Assembly (NCBI GenBank): GCA_026713825.1
Contig: JAPONS010000041.1
Span: forward strand, 1-44,056
Source: Chloroflexota bacterium
GTDB lineage: Bacteria > Chloroflexota > Dehalococcoidia > Lucifugimonadales > UBA1127
Length of the DNA: 44,056 nt
Direction: 5' to 3'
Shown here: one piece after another, positions 24,105 to 32,668 of the stretch
How the letters are laid out: each line of letters starts with the position of its first letter
Numbering within the stretch: position 1 is the first letter of the stretch
Notes under the pieces: model-generated
The model's database searches: none
What the model was told of the DNA's origin: nothing
Seen by the model: the letters and a program-made list of their open reading frames with translations, nothing else
Program-made: the position numbers and the translations under genes

Positions 24105-26896
24105 TAGTTCTGCTCCTCCGCCAGCCGGTTTAGTTCCTCAAGCGACTGTCTCAGCTCCTCCAGCGCCATGTCCAGCGCGTCAATCGCGTCCGACGCGCCG
24201 CCCAGCGCGTCCTGCAGCGTCTCCGATGGTGCCGGAGCCGTCGTGCCCGTTTCGGGCGATGGCTCGCCGATGTCCAGCGACGGCGCCGGGGTGCTCGACC
24301 CCGTCAGCGCGTCGAGCGCCGACCGCAGCGTCGGTCGCATCACCACCTCGCCCGCGTCCGCCACGATGATCTGCTTCAACTCCGGGAACGCCAGGTTGTC
24401 CGCCTGCAGGAACACTGGCTCCACGTACAGGATTGTGTTGTCGATGGGCACCACAAGCAGGTTCCCCCTGAGCACCGTCGACCCCACCTGTCCCCAGAGC
24501 GTGAACTGCTGGGAGATGTCGGGGTCGTTGTCGATGCGCGCCTCGACTTGCTGCGGGCCGTCCAACTGCTTGCCCCGCGGGAACACGAAGTTCACCAGCT
24601 CTCCGTACCGCTCCCCGTCGTTGAGCGCCGCCAGCCAGGACACCATGTTCGGCCGGTCCGCCGGCGTGAAGGGCATCAGCAGCACAAACTCCTCCCGCAC
24701 GGAGTCCGGCAGCTTCATGATCAGGTAGTACGGCTGCATCACCAGGTTGTTCTGGCCGAAATACGTCTCCTGCGGGATGCTCCACTGGTCCTCTTTGTTG
24801 AAGAAGACCGTTGTGTCCGTCATATGGTATTGCAGGTACTGCTGCGCCTGCGCCTCGAAGAGCCCCTCCGGGTAGCGGATGTGCTCCCGAAGCCCCGGGT
24901 GCCGCTCGTCGATCTCGTCGATTGGCGTGAAGAGCTTGGGGAACACCTTCTGGTACGTCTGCACGAGCGGGTCGTCCTGATCGATGACGTAGAAGGTCAG
25001 GTCCCCCCCGTAGGCGCTCATCACCACCTTCACGCTGTTGCGGATGTAGTTGAACTCGCCCAGTTCACCCGAAAACGGCGTCGAGTACGGATAGCGGCTC
25101 GTGATCGTGTACGCGTCCTGGATCCACAGTAGCTCGCCGCCGACCACCGTGACGTACGGGTCGTCGTCCAGCACCAGGAACGGCGCGACGTCCGATACCC
25201 GCTCCTGGATATTGCGGTTGTACTGGATCCTGCTGCCCGGCGTGATCTCCCCGCTGATCATCAGGTTCAGGTCCCGGAATTTCCAGGCATAGGCGAGCTG
25301 ACGCAGGAACCCGTTGATTGGCACCCCGCCGTTGCCCTGGTACCGCGCACGAACGGGGATGTCCGTCTCCGTCGGGTAGGAGAACTCCTCCACGGCCGAA
25401 TTCACCACGACGTAGTCGCGCGTGTTCTCGCCGTAGTACACCTCCGGTCGCGTGACCGGGATGTCGCCCCTTGGCGGCACGTCCTGCAGCACGAACTCAG
25501 GTTTGCCGTCGTCCGTGAACTCCGTCACCGGCGCGGCCACAGCGCCGAACCCGTGCGTGAACTGCAGCGTCCGGTTGACCCAGTTCTGCGCCTCCTGCGG
25601 CAGTCGCTCCGGCGAGAGCTCCCGCGCGCTCACCATGAGCTGCGTATACTCGCCGTCCAGCGTATACCGGTCGACGTCCACGTCCTGGAAGTCGTAGTAC
25701 AGCCGTATGAACTGGATCTGGTTCAGCGTGTCCAGGAACGGCCGGTGGTCCCACAGCCGCAGGTTGCTGATGATGCCCGGGTTCGTGTCCACGATGTCTT
25801 CCGTCACCCGCGGGTTGTCCCGTATCGGGTACGACGACTCCGCGATGCGGTTCAGCCCGAAGGCGTCCCGCGTCGAGTCGATGTTCCTGGCGATGAACGG
25901 CCGCTCCCGCTCTAGCTCCGAGGGGATGACCTGGAAGCGCTGCACCGCATTGGGCCACGCGAACTGCAGGATGATGAGCCCGCCGATCCACAGCAAGCCG
26001 ATGCCCACCATGAGCCGCGTGCCGCGCAGCCAGAAGGCGTTGAGCAGCAGCAGGAGGCCGCCGGCCGAGACGATGAATATCAGGATGGTCAGGCCGGGGA
26101 TGCGCGCGTTGACGTCGGCGTACGTCGCTCCCACGACGGCGCCGTTGTCGGAGAAGACCAGGCTGTAGATGTCGATCCAGTACCCGTACCCGAAGGTGAA
26201 GAGCAGCAGCGCCCCCAATACCGACAGGTGGGTCCTCACCTGCGGTGTCAGTGAGAACACTGCCCCCCGCAGGCTGAAGTGGACGAAGTACATGCCCAGG
26301 CTCAGCAGCAGCGTCACCACGAACGCGCCCAGCAGCCACCCCTGCACCAGTTGGTGCAGCGGCAGCGTGAAAACGTAGAAGGACACGTCCCTGCCGAACT
26401 GCGGGTCCTCGATGCCGAAGGGCGTCGCGTGGATGAAGCCCAGCACGACGCTCCAGCCGCCCCCGGCCACGCCGCCGAAGATGAGCGACGCCACCACGAT
26501 GACGAAGATGGAACCGGCCAGCGTCAGCGGGCGCAGCAGCTCCAGCGTCTCCTCCGGCACCGGCGTCACCTGCGGCCCGCCCCCGTAGCGGTACGTCAGC
26601 CACACGCTCACTGCCGAGATCGCCGCGAAGAGCGCCATGCCCGTGAAGAACAGCCAGATGCGCTGCACCAGGATGGTGCGGTACACGCCCTCGAATCCTA
26701 GGTTCCCGAACCACAGGAAGTTCGTGTACACGTCCAACAGCCAGAAGGCGAGGACGAACAGACCGATGATCAGTCCAAGGCCGCCCCCCCAGAGGATGAC
26801 GCTCCTCCACGGGATATCGGGCGTCCCTATCTGTCCCGGCTGCCCAAAGTTCGGAAAACCGCCGCCGAAGCCGCCTCCGCCAAAGTTGCCTGCCAT
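24104..26896 (-). CDS. UPF0182 family membrane protein
   Basis: The 930-residue protein begins with a Gly/Phe/Pro-rich tail (GGGGFGGGFPNFGQPGQ). About seven membrane segments follow up to residue 330 (for example SVILWGGGLGLIIGLFVLAF, LYRTILVQ-type loops, LLLLNAFWLRG). A large extracytoplasmic region then carries family sequence such as NIDSTRDAFGLNRI and TPVFSGELGEFNYIRNSVKV-like text. The C-terminus is an acidic, coiled-coil-prone tail (ALDMALEELRQSLEELNRLA). The family is widespread and uncharacterised. Here it lies inside the arginine gene run, 15 bases after argB and sharing a base with argD, so it is co-expressed with them. A functional link is only suggested. Confidence 0.9.
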   Translation of the reverse strand: MAGNFGGGGFGGGFPNFGQPGQIGTPDIPWRSVILWGGGLGLIIGLFVLAFWLLDVYTNFLWFGNLGFEGVYRTILVQRIWLFFTGMALFAAISAVSVWLTYRYGGGPQVTPVPEETLELLRPLTLAGSIFVIVVASLIFGGVAGGGWSVVLGFIHATPFGIEDPQFGRDVSFYVFTLPLHQLVQGWLLGAFVVTLLLSLGMYFVHFSLRGAVFSLTPQVRTHLSVLGALLLFTFGYGYWIDIYSLVFSDNGAVVGATYADVNARIPGLTILIFIVSAGGLLLLLNAFWLRGTRLMVGIGLLWIGGLIILQFAWPNAVQRFQVIPSELERERPFIARNIDSTRDAFGLNRIAESSYPIRDNPRVTEDIVDTNPGIISNLRLWDHRPFLDTLNQIQFIRLYYDFQDVDVDRYTLDGEYTQLMVSARELSPERLPQEAQNWVNRTLQFTHGFGAVAAPVTEFTDDGKPEFVLQDVPPRGDIPVTRPEVYYGENTRDYVVVNSAVEEFSYPTETDIPVRARYQGNGGVPINGFLRQLAYAWKFRDLNLMISGEITPGSRIQYNRNIQERVSDVAPFLVLDDDPYVTVVGGELLWIQDAYTITSRYPYSTPFSGELGEFNYIRNSVKVVMSAYGGDLTFYVIDQDDPLVQTYQKVFPKLFTPIDEIDERHPGLREHIRYPEGLFEAQAQQYLQYHMTDTTVFFNKEDQWSIPQETYFGQNNLVMQPYYLIMKLPDSVREEFVLLMPFTPADRPNMVSWLAALNDGERYGELVNFVFPRGKQLDGPQQVEARIDNDPDISQQFTLWGQVGSTVLRGNLLVVPIDNTILYVEPVFLQADNLAFPELKQIIVADAGEVVMRPTLRSALDALTGSSTPAPSLDIGEPSPETGTTAPAPSETLQDALGGASDAIDALDMALEELRQSLEELNRLAEEQN

Positions 26897-26911
26897 CAGT
26901 TTCTCCTTGCC

Positions 26912-27700
26912 TTAGCCAATGCGTGTGCCTTTGCCCCTGCCCTCCAGGCACTCCAGAAGCGCATGGGGTTCTCTGCCGTCCAGAATCTGCGCCGCGCCCA
27001 CATGGGGCAGCGCCTTGAGACATGCCTCCAGCTTGGGGATCATCCCCCCGGCGGCCACGCCGCTCTCGATGAGCGCCTGCGCCTGCGCTGGCAGCAGCCG
27101 CGGTATCGTCCGCCGCGAGGCATCCATCACCCCGTCGACGTCAGTTAAGTAGATGAGCCGCTCCGCCTCCAGCGCGGTCGCCAGCTCGCCTGCCGCCACG
27201 TCGCCGTTGATGTTGTACAGCGTCGCCCCCGGCCCGCCGTTCAGCCCGATGGCCACCGGTGCGATCACCGGGATCCATCCCAGCGCGGACATCTCCCGCA
27301 CCGGCCCCGCGTCGACGCCCGTGATGTCGCCGACGTAGCCCAGGTCCGGGTCCAGCGTCCTGGCCTGCAGGATGCCCCCGTCGGCCCCGCTGAAGCCCAT
27401 CGCCTTGCCGCCCAGCGCCAGCACCGACGCCACGAGTTGCTTGTTCACCAGCCCCGTCAGCACCGCCAGCACTATGTCCAGCGCCGCCTCGTCGGTCACC
27501 CGCATCCCGCGGACAAACCGCGGCGCCGCGCCCGTGCGCTCCATCCACCGGCTGATGACCTGCCCACCGCCGTGCACCACCACCGGCGCAAGCCCCTGCC
27601 GCTGCATGGCGACAACATCCTCCAGCGTCGTGTCCCCGCTGCCGAGGGTGCTGCCCCCTATCTTGATGACGATGGGCTTCTGTGTGCTCGCCTCGCTCAC
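26912..27700 (-). CDS. argB: Acetylglutamate kinase
   Basis: ArgB phosphorylates N-acetylglutamate at the second step of arginine synthesis. The GTG at 27700 gives VSEASTQKPIVIKIGGSTLG. The 262-residue amino-acid kinase fold shows the Lys-Gly-Gly start (IKIGGS), PVVVHGGGQVISRWMERTG, and LIYLTDVDGVMD near 187. The C-terminus ends GKGTRIG, as in family members. It lies 61 bases downstream of argJ and 15 bases upstream of the UPF0182 gene. Confidence 0.95.
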   Translation of the reverse strand: MSEASTQKPIVIKIGGSTLGSGDTTLEDVVAMQRQGLAPVVVHGGGQVISRWMERTGAAPRFVRGMRVTDEAALDIVLAVLTGLVNKQLVASVLALGGKAMGFSGADGGILQARTLDPDLGYVGDITGVDAGPVREMSALGWIPVIAPVAIGLNGGPGATLYNINGDVAAGELATALEAERLIYLTDVDGVMDASRRTIPRLLPAQAQALIESGVAAGGMIPKLEACLKALPHVGAAQILDGREPHALLECLEGRGKGTRIG

Positions 27701-27761
27701 CGTTTCCCCTGTTGCCCTATGTGAAAGCGCCGCTCCCGATGACCGGAGGCGGCGCCCGTCT

Positions 27762-28976
<1,215 letters not shown>

Positions 28977-29006
28977 TTCTGTCTCCTAAGATTGGTTGTT
29001 CATGCC

Positions 29007-29049
29007 CCACACAACGACAAGGGCTGATTAGGTGGAAATTCCGTTGTGG
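29007..29049 (-). promoter_or_regulatory. Hairpin in the argJ leader
   Basis: CCACACAACG (29007-29016) can pair with CGTTGTGG (29042-29049), with a 2-base bulge and a 25-base loop. It is inside the predicted argJ leader, between the extended -10 and the start codon. It may be a regulatory structure or a protein-binding site. Confidence 0.35.
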
Positions 29050-29074
29050 AGGTGTCCGGCAAACAACCCTGTGG

Positions 29075-29083
29075 AGTATAGCA
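29075..29083 (-). promoter_or_regulatory. Extended -10 for argJ
   Basis: On the minus strand TGCTATACT (29083-29075) is an extended -10. It lies just beyond the stop of the DUF1385 gene, giving a leader of about 90 bases. The -35 is poor. Confidence 0.45.
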
Positions 29084-29089
29084 CAAGCC

Positions 29090-30133
29090 CTATCTGGCTT
29101 CATCCTCAGCGGCCGCCTGCCCCTCCTCTGCCGACTCACGTCGGAGAGGCCCGTCCTCAGGAGAGGACTCCGCAGCAGAGGACGCATCCTTGACGGCCCG
29201 TAAGTCGTCCAATGGTCCGCTCGCCTCGATGACGCCGTCCGCCGCCAGCGTGCTGTTCATCGCCGCCACCGCCACCTCGATCTGCGAGCGGTCCGGCCAG
29301 CGCGTCGTCAGCTTCTGCAGCATGAGCCCCGGGAAGGCTAGCATCTGCGCCCAGGCGCGGTCGCTGTGCGCCCCGCTGAACCGCAGGAACTCGTAGCTCA
29401 CCGCCGCGATTACCGGCAGCAGCGCAATCCGAGAGGCCACCGCCCACACCAGCGCCGGGCGTCCCACCATCGTGAAGACCACCACCGACACCAGCACCAC
29501 CGTCAGCAGGAAGGCTGTGCCGCACCGCGGGTGCGCCGTCGGGAACTTCTCGATTTCCTCCGCCTCAAGCGGCCGCCCGTGCTCGTACGCGTGGATCGTC
29601 ATGTGCTCCGCGCCGTGGTAGGCGAACACCCGCTTCACGTCCCGGATGTTCCCGATGAGCCAGATGTACCCGACCAGCAGCCCCAGCCGGATGACCCCCT
29701 CCAGCACGTTGCTCACGACCGCTGACTCGACGTAGCTGTCCAGCGAGCGCGCCCCAAACAGCGGCAGCAGGAAGAAGATGCCGATGCCGAACACCAGCGC
29801 GATGGCCATCGTAAACGCCATGCTGACGCGCTCCGTCTTGCCGACCTTCGGCAGTTCCCCGTTCGGCACCGGCGGCGCGTCCGGGTCGGCCATCGCAATC
29901 TCCGCTGACCGGTTCAGCCCGCGCATCCCCATCAGCAGCGCCTCTATGAGGACCAGCACCCCGCGCACCAGCGGAATGCGCCGCAGCGCCCCGCTCGTAA
30001 GCGGGCTGAGCGGCAGCGGCCCCGTCCAGATGCCGCCGTCGGGCCGTCGCACGGCCATGCGCACGTTCCGCTGCCCCCTGATGAGCACCCCCTCAATCAG
30101 GGCCTGACCGCCGTAGTAGAACGGCTGCGGCAT
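29090..30133 (-). CDS. DUF1385 membrane protein
   Basis: The ATG at 30133 follows AGGAGTCCAAGG and gives MPQPFYYGGQALIEGVLIRG, the family start; the 10-residue extension to 30163 is not needed. The 347-residue protein has three to five hydrophobic segments (VSMAFTMAIALVFGIGIFFL, LEGVIRLGLLVGYIWLIGNI, and two near 225-255). The conserved cytosolic loop VFAYHGAEHMTIHAYEHG has His residues resembling a metal site. The C-terminus is acidic and disordered. The family is often beside rpmE and prfA. Its role is unknown. It follows rpmE in the same direction. Confidence 0.88.
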   Translation of the reverse strand: MPQPFYYGGQALIEGVLIRGQRNVRMAVRRPDGGIWTGPLPLSPLTSGALRRIPLVRGVLVLIEALLMGMRGLNRSAEIAMADPDAPPVPNGELPKVGKTERVSMAFTMAIALVFGIGIFFLLPLFGARSLDSYVESAVVSNVLEGVIRLGLLVGYIWLIGNIRDVKRVFAYHGAEHMTIHAYEHGRPLEAEEIEKFPTAHPRCGTAFLLTVVLVSVVVFTMVGRPALVWAVASRIALLPVIAAVSYEFLRFSGAHSDRAWAQMLAFPGLMLQKLTTRWPDRSQIEVAVAAMNSTLAADGVIEASGPLDDLRAVKDASSAAESSPEDGPLRRESAEEGQAAAEDEAR

Positions 30134-30164
30134 CCTTGGACTCCTCTCGCTAAGTCTCTCCATC

Positions 30165-30212
30165 CCGGCGAAAGCATGCCCCGTACCCCGATACGGGGCC
30201 GGGGTCCAGGGG
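30165..30212. repeat. Interspersed palindrome, CCCGGC family
   Basis: ATCCCGGCGAAAGC followed by a nested CCCCGTACCCCGATACGGGG palindrome and GGGGTCCAGG. A similar nested piece occurs within the copy at 2015, so this looks like one repeat inserted into another. Confidence 0.6.
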
Positions 30213-30223
30213 CGGGGCCGTCC

Positions 30224-30258
30224 CCCAAAAAGAAATCGGGGTGGTTTGCACCACCCCG
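30224..30258 (-). terminator. Intrinsic terminator of the ribosomal protein operon
   Basis: CGGGGTGGT (30237-30245) pairs with ACCACCCCG (30250-30258) over 9 bp with a TTGC loop. On the minus strand ATTTCTTTTTG follows. It sits 16 bases beyond the rpmE stop and before DUF1385, so DUF1385 may be expressed by read-through or from its own promoter. Confidence 0.88.
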
Positions 30259-30274
30259 AGGCCCGGTCTTGCGC

Positions 30275-30478
30275 CTACTTGAGGTTGTACCTCCGCTTGA
30301 TGCGCTCCACCCGGCCCTCGGTGTCCACAATTCGCTGCTCGCCCGTAAAGTACGGGTGGCATCGGTTGCAGATCTCCACGCGCAGCTCCGCCTTCGTCGA
30401 GCCGGTGGTGAAGGTGTTGCCGCACACGCAGTGCACAACCGCTTCAGCGTGCCACTGTGGATGAATGTCTGTCTTCAT
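30275..30478 (-). CDS. rpmE: Ribosomal protein bL31 (zinc form)
   Basis: The protein has 67 residues and starts [20 protein letters not shown]. The zinc-ribbon Cys residues are visible: Cys17 and Cys19, then the pair in [12 protein letters not shown] near 37-40, so it is the C+ (zinc-binding) form. A ribosome site AGGAGAG precedes the ATG. It is third in rplU-rpmA-rpmE, with its own strong terminator after it. Confidence 0.97.
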   Translation of the reverse strand: MKTDIHPQWHAEAVVHCVCGNTFTTGSTKAELRVEICNRCHPYFTGEQRIVDTEGRVERIKRRYNLK

Positions 30479-30518
30479 TGCCCTTGTCTCTCCTGACCCT
30501 CTCGGACCTGTCTCTATT

Positions 30519-30776
30519 CTAGTTCTGCGGGTAGACGCAGGCCATCTTCCGGTTCTTGATGGCCCACTCGTACTTCACCTCGCCGTCCGCCAGCGCGAAC
30601 AGCGTGAAGTCGCGCCCGACCCCCACGTTCTTGCCGGGGATGATCCGCGTGCCCCGCTGACGGACCAGCACCGCGCCCGTGCGGACCACCTGCCCGCCGT
30701 ACACCTTGACGCCCAGGCGCTGCCCCTTGCTGTCTCTGCCGTTGCGGCTGGACCCGCCGCCCTTCTTGTGGGCCAT
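30519..30776 (-). CDS. rpmA: Ribosomal protein bL27
   Basis: The 85-residue protein starts [20 protein letters not shown], the invariant basic tail of bL27 that reaches toward the peptidyl transferase centre. There is no cleavable leader like that of Firmicutes bL27, so no processing is implied. It ends [18 protein letters not shown] precedes the ATG. It lies 42 bases after rplU in the usual order. Confidence 0.97.
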   Translation of the reverse strand: MAHKKGGGSSRNGRDSKGQRLGVKVYGGQVVRTGAVLVRQRGTRIIPGKNVGVGRDFTLFALADGEVKYEWAIKNRKMACVYPQN

Positions 30777-30818
30777 AACTACGCTCCCCGGCTCTCCCGC
30801 ACCGACGATTCGGTGCGT

Positions 30819-31472
30819 CTACTCTGCCTTCTTCTCTTCTTCCCCGGCTTCCTCCGAAGCCGCTTCCTCCGCGGTCTCCTCTGCAGGAGCCTCCTCAGAG
30901 GCCTCCTCCGCTGGAGCCTCTTCCGCCTCGACGCTAGCCTCCGCCTCGACGACCTCAGCCGCCTCCGCTTCCTCGGCCGCCGCGACGGGCTCCTCAGCCG
31001 CAGCCTCGTCTGCTGCCGCCTCTTCCGCCGCCGGCTCCTCGGCCGCCGCTGCCGCTGTCGCCCGCGTCGAGCGCCGCCTGCGGCGTGGCGCCGGCGCTTC
31101 CTCCACCGCCTCCTCGACGACCGCTTCCACCACTTCCTCGGGCTCCTCCGCGCCGTCCGTCAGGATGTGCCGGATGCGCAGCCGGGTGTAGCTTTGGCGA
31201 TGGCCGTTCTTGCGGCGGTAGTGCGTCTTCGCCTTGTACTTGTACACGATGATCTTGGGGCCCCGGAACTGGTCGGCGACCTCCGCCGTCACCTTGGCCC
31301 CGTCGACGGTCGGCGTCCCTACGGACACCGCGTCGTCCCCGCCGACAAGCAGCACGTCAGCCAGGTCAATCCGCGCGCCAACCTCCTGCTCGAGCTTCTC
31401 AACGTCGATGACGTCGCCCGGCTGCACGCGGTACTGCTTCCCGCCGGTCTGGATAACTGCATAGCTGGACAC
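30819..31472 (-). CDS. rplU: Ribosomal protein bL21 with long Ala/Glu-rich tail
   Basis: The GTG at 31472 begins [20 protein letters not shown], the bL21 start, with GAGAGG at 9-10 bases. The core (about residues 1-105) has the family pattern, with [18 protein letters not shown] and the end TRLRIRHIL. About 110 further residues follow: a basic patch ([11 protein letters not shown]) and a long Ala/Glu low-complexity tail ending GEEEKKAE. The normal length is about 100 residues, so this doubles the protein. It may be an extended ribosome surface or a disordered tail. It is the first gene of the operon behind the promoter at 31512-31540. Confidence 0.94.
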   Translation of the reverse strand: MSSYAVIQTGGKQYRVQPGDVIDVEKLEQEVGARIDLADVLLVGGDDAVSVGTPTVDGAKVTAEVADQFRGPKIIVYKYKAKTHYRRKNGHRQSYTRLRIRHILTDGAEEPEEVVEAVVEEAVEEAPAPRRRRRSTRATAAAAAEEPAAEEAAADEAAAEEPVAAAEEAEAAEVVEAEASVEAEEAPAEEASEEAPAEETAEEAASEEAGEEEKKAE

Positions 31473-31511
31473 GATGGTCAGGCCTCTCACGCAAATGTGC
31501 GACAAATCACT

Positions 31512-31540
31512 ATTGTAGGCAGCCCGTATGGGAGTGTCAA
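31512..31540 (-). promoter_or_regulatory. Near-consensus sigma70 promoter of rplU operon
   Basis: On the minus strand TTGACA (31540-31535), a 17-base spacer and TACAAT (31517-31512). It is the best promoter in the window. Transcription should start near 31505, giving a 30-base leader before the GTG at 31472. Confidence 0.85.
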
Positions 31541-31679
31541 CGGCAATGGGGATTGAGCGTTGACCCTAGGGCGAGAGAGAAGTAATATAGATTTATCCTT
31601 TGCCACTGCCAGTGTGGGCTTGACATTGCCATGCCCATTTCACACAATTCATCCAGTGGATAGCGGATTCCCGCTATCG

Positions 31680-31706
31680 GCGCCTGTTCTCCCCGAGGGC
31701 AGGCGC
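31680..31706 (-). other. Hairpin downstream of the GIY-YIG gene
   Basis: GCGCCTG (31680-31686) and CAGGCGC (31700-31706) form a 7-bp stem with no U-tract. It lies in the 31473-31761 gap, which holds the rplU promoter and no gene. It may end the hicB-GIY-YIG transcript. Confidence 0.3.
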
Positions 31707-31761
31707 TCTTAGTGTCAGTTGGTAGCACCGGTCTCTTGTAGGGTCATTCAGCAGAAAACTG

Positions 31762-32403
31762 CTAGTCCTCCTCTTCCAATTCTTGTGTTTCATACCTGAT
31801 ACGACGGTCTTGCAGTGTTTCTCCCTGGTATAGCCAATATCGTGTACCTTGTAGGCTACCACCCCCTCTTAGCTGCGAGGCGAGGCCGGACATTGAATAG
31901 ATCTCCCCTTGACATTCCACCCGGTCGTTACTAACAACAATACACTTGACGTTTTCAGGGTCATCCACCCAGTCAAGCTGCTCTCCAATGGAGATTTCAA
32001 CCATAGAGAACCTAAAATGGTGCCTCCTGGGAGGCCGTTCCGTCCCGTCCGGGTCAGCTATTTGCTTGATTTCATCTTCACTCGGCGTAACTTCCTTGAT
32101 GACGAGCAAACTCAAGACCGCCTTCACCTGTGAGGGAGGGAGACCCTCGAAGAACTCCCGATTTTTTCGCACACGCCGGTCCTCAAAAGCCTGGTGCAGC
32201 TTCTTTTCGACTTGCTCGTAGTTGTCCACAACTGCTGCATGTTCGCACTCGAATGCCCGGGGAACACCAGTTGTGTCCAACTGCCTCATTCTGTCTAAGA
32301 CATCCTTAACGGAGTCACCACCTGTTTTGCCTATCTTCAAGTAGCCTTCCATTGCAGGGTTAGACAAGACGTAAATGATCCCCCTATTGAGTCCATCTTC
32401 CAT
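31762..32403 (-). CDS. GIY-YIG domain protein (T5orf172-like)
   Basis: The 213-residue protein begins with GIIYVLSNPAMEGYLKIGKT at residues 8-27. LDTTGVPRAFECEHAAVV follows, then a helix with HQAFEDRRVRKNREFFEG, in which His, Arg and the Glu of the NREFF pattern fit the T5orf172 GIY-YIG nuclease core. The C-terminal 90 residues (VECQGEIYSMSGLASQL, TRYWLYQGETLQDRR) resemble a DUF4357-like specificity or DNA-binding segment. The ribosome site AGGAGG overlaps the hicB stop, so the two are coupled. Base composition is AT-richer than the neighbours, suggesting transfer. It could be a nuclease toxin, a stand-alone endonuclease or a repair protein. Confidence 0.78.
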   Translation of the reverse strand: MEDGLNRGIIYVLSNPAMEGYLKIGKTGGDSVKDVLDRMRQLDTTGVPRAFECEHAAVVDNYEQVEKKLHQAFEDRRVRKNREFFEGLPPSQVKAVLSLLVIKEVTPSEDEIKQIADPDGTERPPRRHHFRFSMVEISIGEQLDWVDDPENVKCIVVSNDRVECQGEIYSMSGLASQLRGGGSLQGTRYWLYQGETLQDRRIRYETQELEEED

Positions 32404-32412
32404 AGCAACCTC

Positions 32413-32658
32413 CTAGTTGACCGTCACGCTTGTCAACTGGTTGCCCTGCGGCACGCTGATGACTTCCAGCCTACTCGGCGCGGCCAGCGGCAACCCGTCC
32501 CGCTCCATCTCAATTGCGTAGCCGATGAGGACAGCCTTGGCATTTCCCAATGCTTCATCCACCGTGGCTCCCATCGCGCCGATGCCAGCGACGTCCGGAA
32601 ACACGACGCCAAAGGCTCCGGGTTCGCCGTCAATAAGGGCCGGGTAAGTGATAGCCAT
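32413..32658 (-). CDS. HicB-like antitoxin-type protein, no HicA nearby
   Basis: The ATG at 32658 gives MAITYPALIDGEPGAFGVVF; the frame upstream to 32718 only crosses the MmgE gene end. The 81-residue protein has the HicB N-terminal partial RNase H-like pattern (ALIDGEPGAFGVVFPDVAGI, then ATVDEALGNAKAVLIGYAIE and LPLAAPSRLEVI). The usual C-terminal DNA-binding domain is missing. No HicA-sized frame is present on either side; the next gene, 9 bases downstream, encodes the GIY-YIG protein. It may therefore be a HicB-type partner for a different toxin, or an orphan. Confidence 0.8.
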   Translation of the reverse strand: MAITYPALIDGEPGAFGVVFPDVAGIGAMGATVDEALGNAKAVLIGYAIEMERDGLPLAAPSRLEVISVPQGNQLTSVTVN

Positions 32659-32668
32659 TAGCTCTATT

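Noticed and set aside
31712-31729. GTGTCAGTTGGTAGCACC looks like a tRNA D-arm
   Set aside because: No anticodon stem, T-arm or acceptor complement follows in the next 70 bases, so it is not a tRNA.
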